DNA of 40,968 nt from Acidobacteriota bacterium (lineage in GTDB: Bacteria > Acidobacteriota > Terriglobia > Terriglobales > Acidobacteriaceae). Location of the stretch: contig JAGWSG010000129.1 of the NCBI GenBank assembly GCA_028876335.1, positions 1 through 40,968 of the forward strand. Direction: 5' to 3'. The notes under the pieces were generated by a model that was given only the letters and a program-made list of their open reading frames with translations, ran no database searches and was not told where the DNA came from. Below are positions 39,880 to 40,968 of this stretch, piece by piece. Positions within the stretch are counted from its first letter, which is position 1. Each line of letters begins with the position of its first letter. The position numbers were made by a program, and so were the translations under genes.

Positions 39880-40968
39880 TTACTTCGGCAACTGCGTTAC
39901 ATCCCAGCTGCCGCCCAGTGCACGTACAAGCCCCACACTCGCAACAAAGCGCCTCGTCTGCAACTCCGTAGCGGTGCGCCGATTCTGCAAGAGCGCGCTC
40001 TCTGCCGTCAGCACTTCCAGATAGCTCGTTACGCCGCCCTTGTAGCGCTGGTTCGATAAATCCAGCGAGTGCTGCGCGGCATCCACGGCCTTCTGCTCCG
40101 CCGCGCTTTCCTGTTCTAGGATGCGCAAATCCGACAGCCGGTCCTCCACTTCGTTGAATGCGGCCAGCACAGTCGCCTTGTAGTTTGCAGACTGTACCTC
40201 AAAGTTGTGCCGGGCAGCATCCGTTAACGCATGGCGTCGTCCCGCATCGAAGAGCAGCTCCGTTGCCTGCGCGCCAAGACTCCACAATGCGCTCGGTCCC
40301 TGAATCCAGGTTCCTCCGTGCGCGCTCTCAAATCCGCCGACACCACCCAGCGAAATCGTTGGATAGAATGCGCTGATCGCTATCCCAATCTGCGCATTGG
40401 CTGTGGCTGCACGACGTTCCGCAGCGGCTACGTCTGGCCTGCGTTCAGCAAGCTGAGAAGGCACGCCAATCGGCACTGCCGGCAACGCCAAATCAAGTGG
40501 TGCAGGGGCAAGCGAAAACTGAGCCGCGGGCTGATTGATCAACGTCGCAATTGCGTGCTCAAACTGGGAGCGCGCCTGTTGCACGTCAATCAACTGGGCT
40601 CGCACGGTCTCAAGCAAAGTGTTGGCCTGCGCCACGTCAGCCTCGGTGGCCACTCCGCCCTTAAGGCGTTCTTCGGTTAAAGTCAGTTGGTGCTCGTAGT
40701 CGCTAACTGTCGATTGCAGAAGTTGGCTTTGCGAGTCCAGACCACGCACTGCGAAGTAATACTGTGCCAGTTCTGCGTGAAGGCTCAGTTCTACCACGGC
40801 CGCATCAGCCGCGCTTGCCTGCGCATTGGCTGTTGCTGCCTCCACGCTGCGTCGCACTTGGCCCCAGAAGTCCGGCTCCCATGCAGCCTGCCCGGCCAGG
40901 ACCATATCGTTATAACTCGACTTCGAGCTGCTTGTTGCAAGCGGCCTGTTGTGCGACATGCGACTGTG
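39880..40968 (-). CDS. RND efflux outer-membrane lipoprotein, NodT/TolC family (partial, 5' end outside window)
   Basis: The visible 362 residues are the middle and C-terminal parts of an outer-membrane factor. Long heptad-like helices (AAVVELSLHAELAQYYFAVRG, then LTEERLKGGVATEADVAQA) and the repeat counterpart SLDLSNQRYKGGVTSYLEVLTAE show the two-fold TolC/OprM structure. The APLDLALPAVPIGVPSQLAERRPDV segment is typical of NodT-type proteins (ERRPDVAAAER). The frame stays open to the window edge at 40968, so the signal peptide, lipobox and first helices (about 100 residues) are missing. It would exit drugs or metabolites together with an inner-membrane pump and adaptor, expected just beyond the edge. 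Confidence 0.9.
   Translation of the reverse strand, partial: HSRMSHNRPLATSSSKSSYNDMVLAGQAAWEPDFWGQVRRSVEAATANAQASAADAAVVELSLHAELAQYYFAVRGLDSQSQLLQSTVSDYEHQLTLTEERLKGGVATEADVAQANTLLETVRAQLIDVQQARSQFEHAIATLINQPAAQFSLAPAPLDLALPAVPIGVPSQLAERRPDVAAAERRAATANAQIGIAISAFYPTISLGGVGGFESAHGGTWIQGPSALWSLGAQATELLFDAGRRHALTDAARHNFEVQSANYKATVLAAFNEVEDRLSDLRILEQESAAEQKAVDAAQHSLDLSNQRYKGGVTSYLEVLTAESALLQNRRTATELQTRRFVASVGLVRALGGSWDVTQLPK

Overview
The window is chromosomal DNA from a GC-rich, diderm heterotroph. Genes for LPS-type heptose synthesis, an outer-membrane beta-barrel, an RND-type outer-membrane channel, an S53 peptidase with an Ig-like tail, an ECF42-like sigma factor with DGPF (YCII-like) partners and an FG-GAP/ASPIC (CRTAC1) protein together suggest an acidobacterium of the Terriglobia type. 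This placement is inference from gene content and architecture; no rRNA or tRNA gene was seen. No insertion sequence, phage gene or CRISPR array was recognised.

Layout. 1-3.4 kb: the end of an unknown gene with its terminator, an arylsulfotransferase-like lipoprotein and an outer-membrane beta-barrel. 3.4-6.7 kb (minus): a tightly packed run of acyl-CoA dehydrogenase, secreted Xaa-Pro aminopeptidase and two unknown genes. 6.8-11 kb (minus): a large S53 peptidase and a MerR-HTH/TPR fusion. 11.3-14.1 kb: ADP-heptose genes, gmhB diverging from gmhA-hldE. 14.4-18.5 kb: a large secreted protein of unknown function and a translationally coupled pair ending in a PIN-domain protein with altered active-site residues. 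18.6-24.1 kb (minus): a six-gene run trpB-trpA-chorismate mutase-DAHP synthase-tyrA-sugar kinase. 24.2-28.8 kb: a mosaic accessory-looking stretch with an ECF42-like sigma factor, an unknown gene with its own operator-like repeat, a vapBC pair and two DGPF proteins separated by palindromic repeats. 29.4-34 kb: miaA, lpdA and thrS. 34.1-38.6 kb: a CRTAC1-type protein with tspO, then cysK-cysE. 38.6-41 kb (minus): an unknown polytopic membrane protein and a truncated RND outer-membrane lipoprotein.

How genes work together. GmhA, HldE and GmhB supply ADP-heptose for the LPS core. The aromatic run joins the entry step of the shikimate route (DAHP synthase) to the chorismate branches toward Phe/Tyr (chorismate mutase, TyrA) and the last step of Trp (TrpBA). 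CysE and CysK make cysteine from serine, and CysE keeps the C-terminal isoleucine used to dock onto CysK. The ECF42-like factor probably drives the first DGPF gene: a TGTCGA-16 bp-CGAC pair lies upstream of it, which fits the ECF42 promoter pattern as I recall it. The most rewarding places for a second look are this sigma/DGPF locus, the unusual PIN pair at 17.4-18.5 kb, the possibly leaderless unknown gene at 25.6 kb and the vapBC control region.
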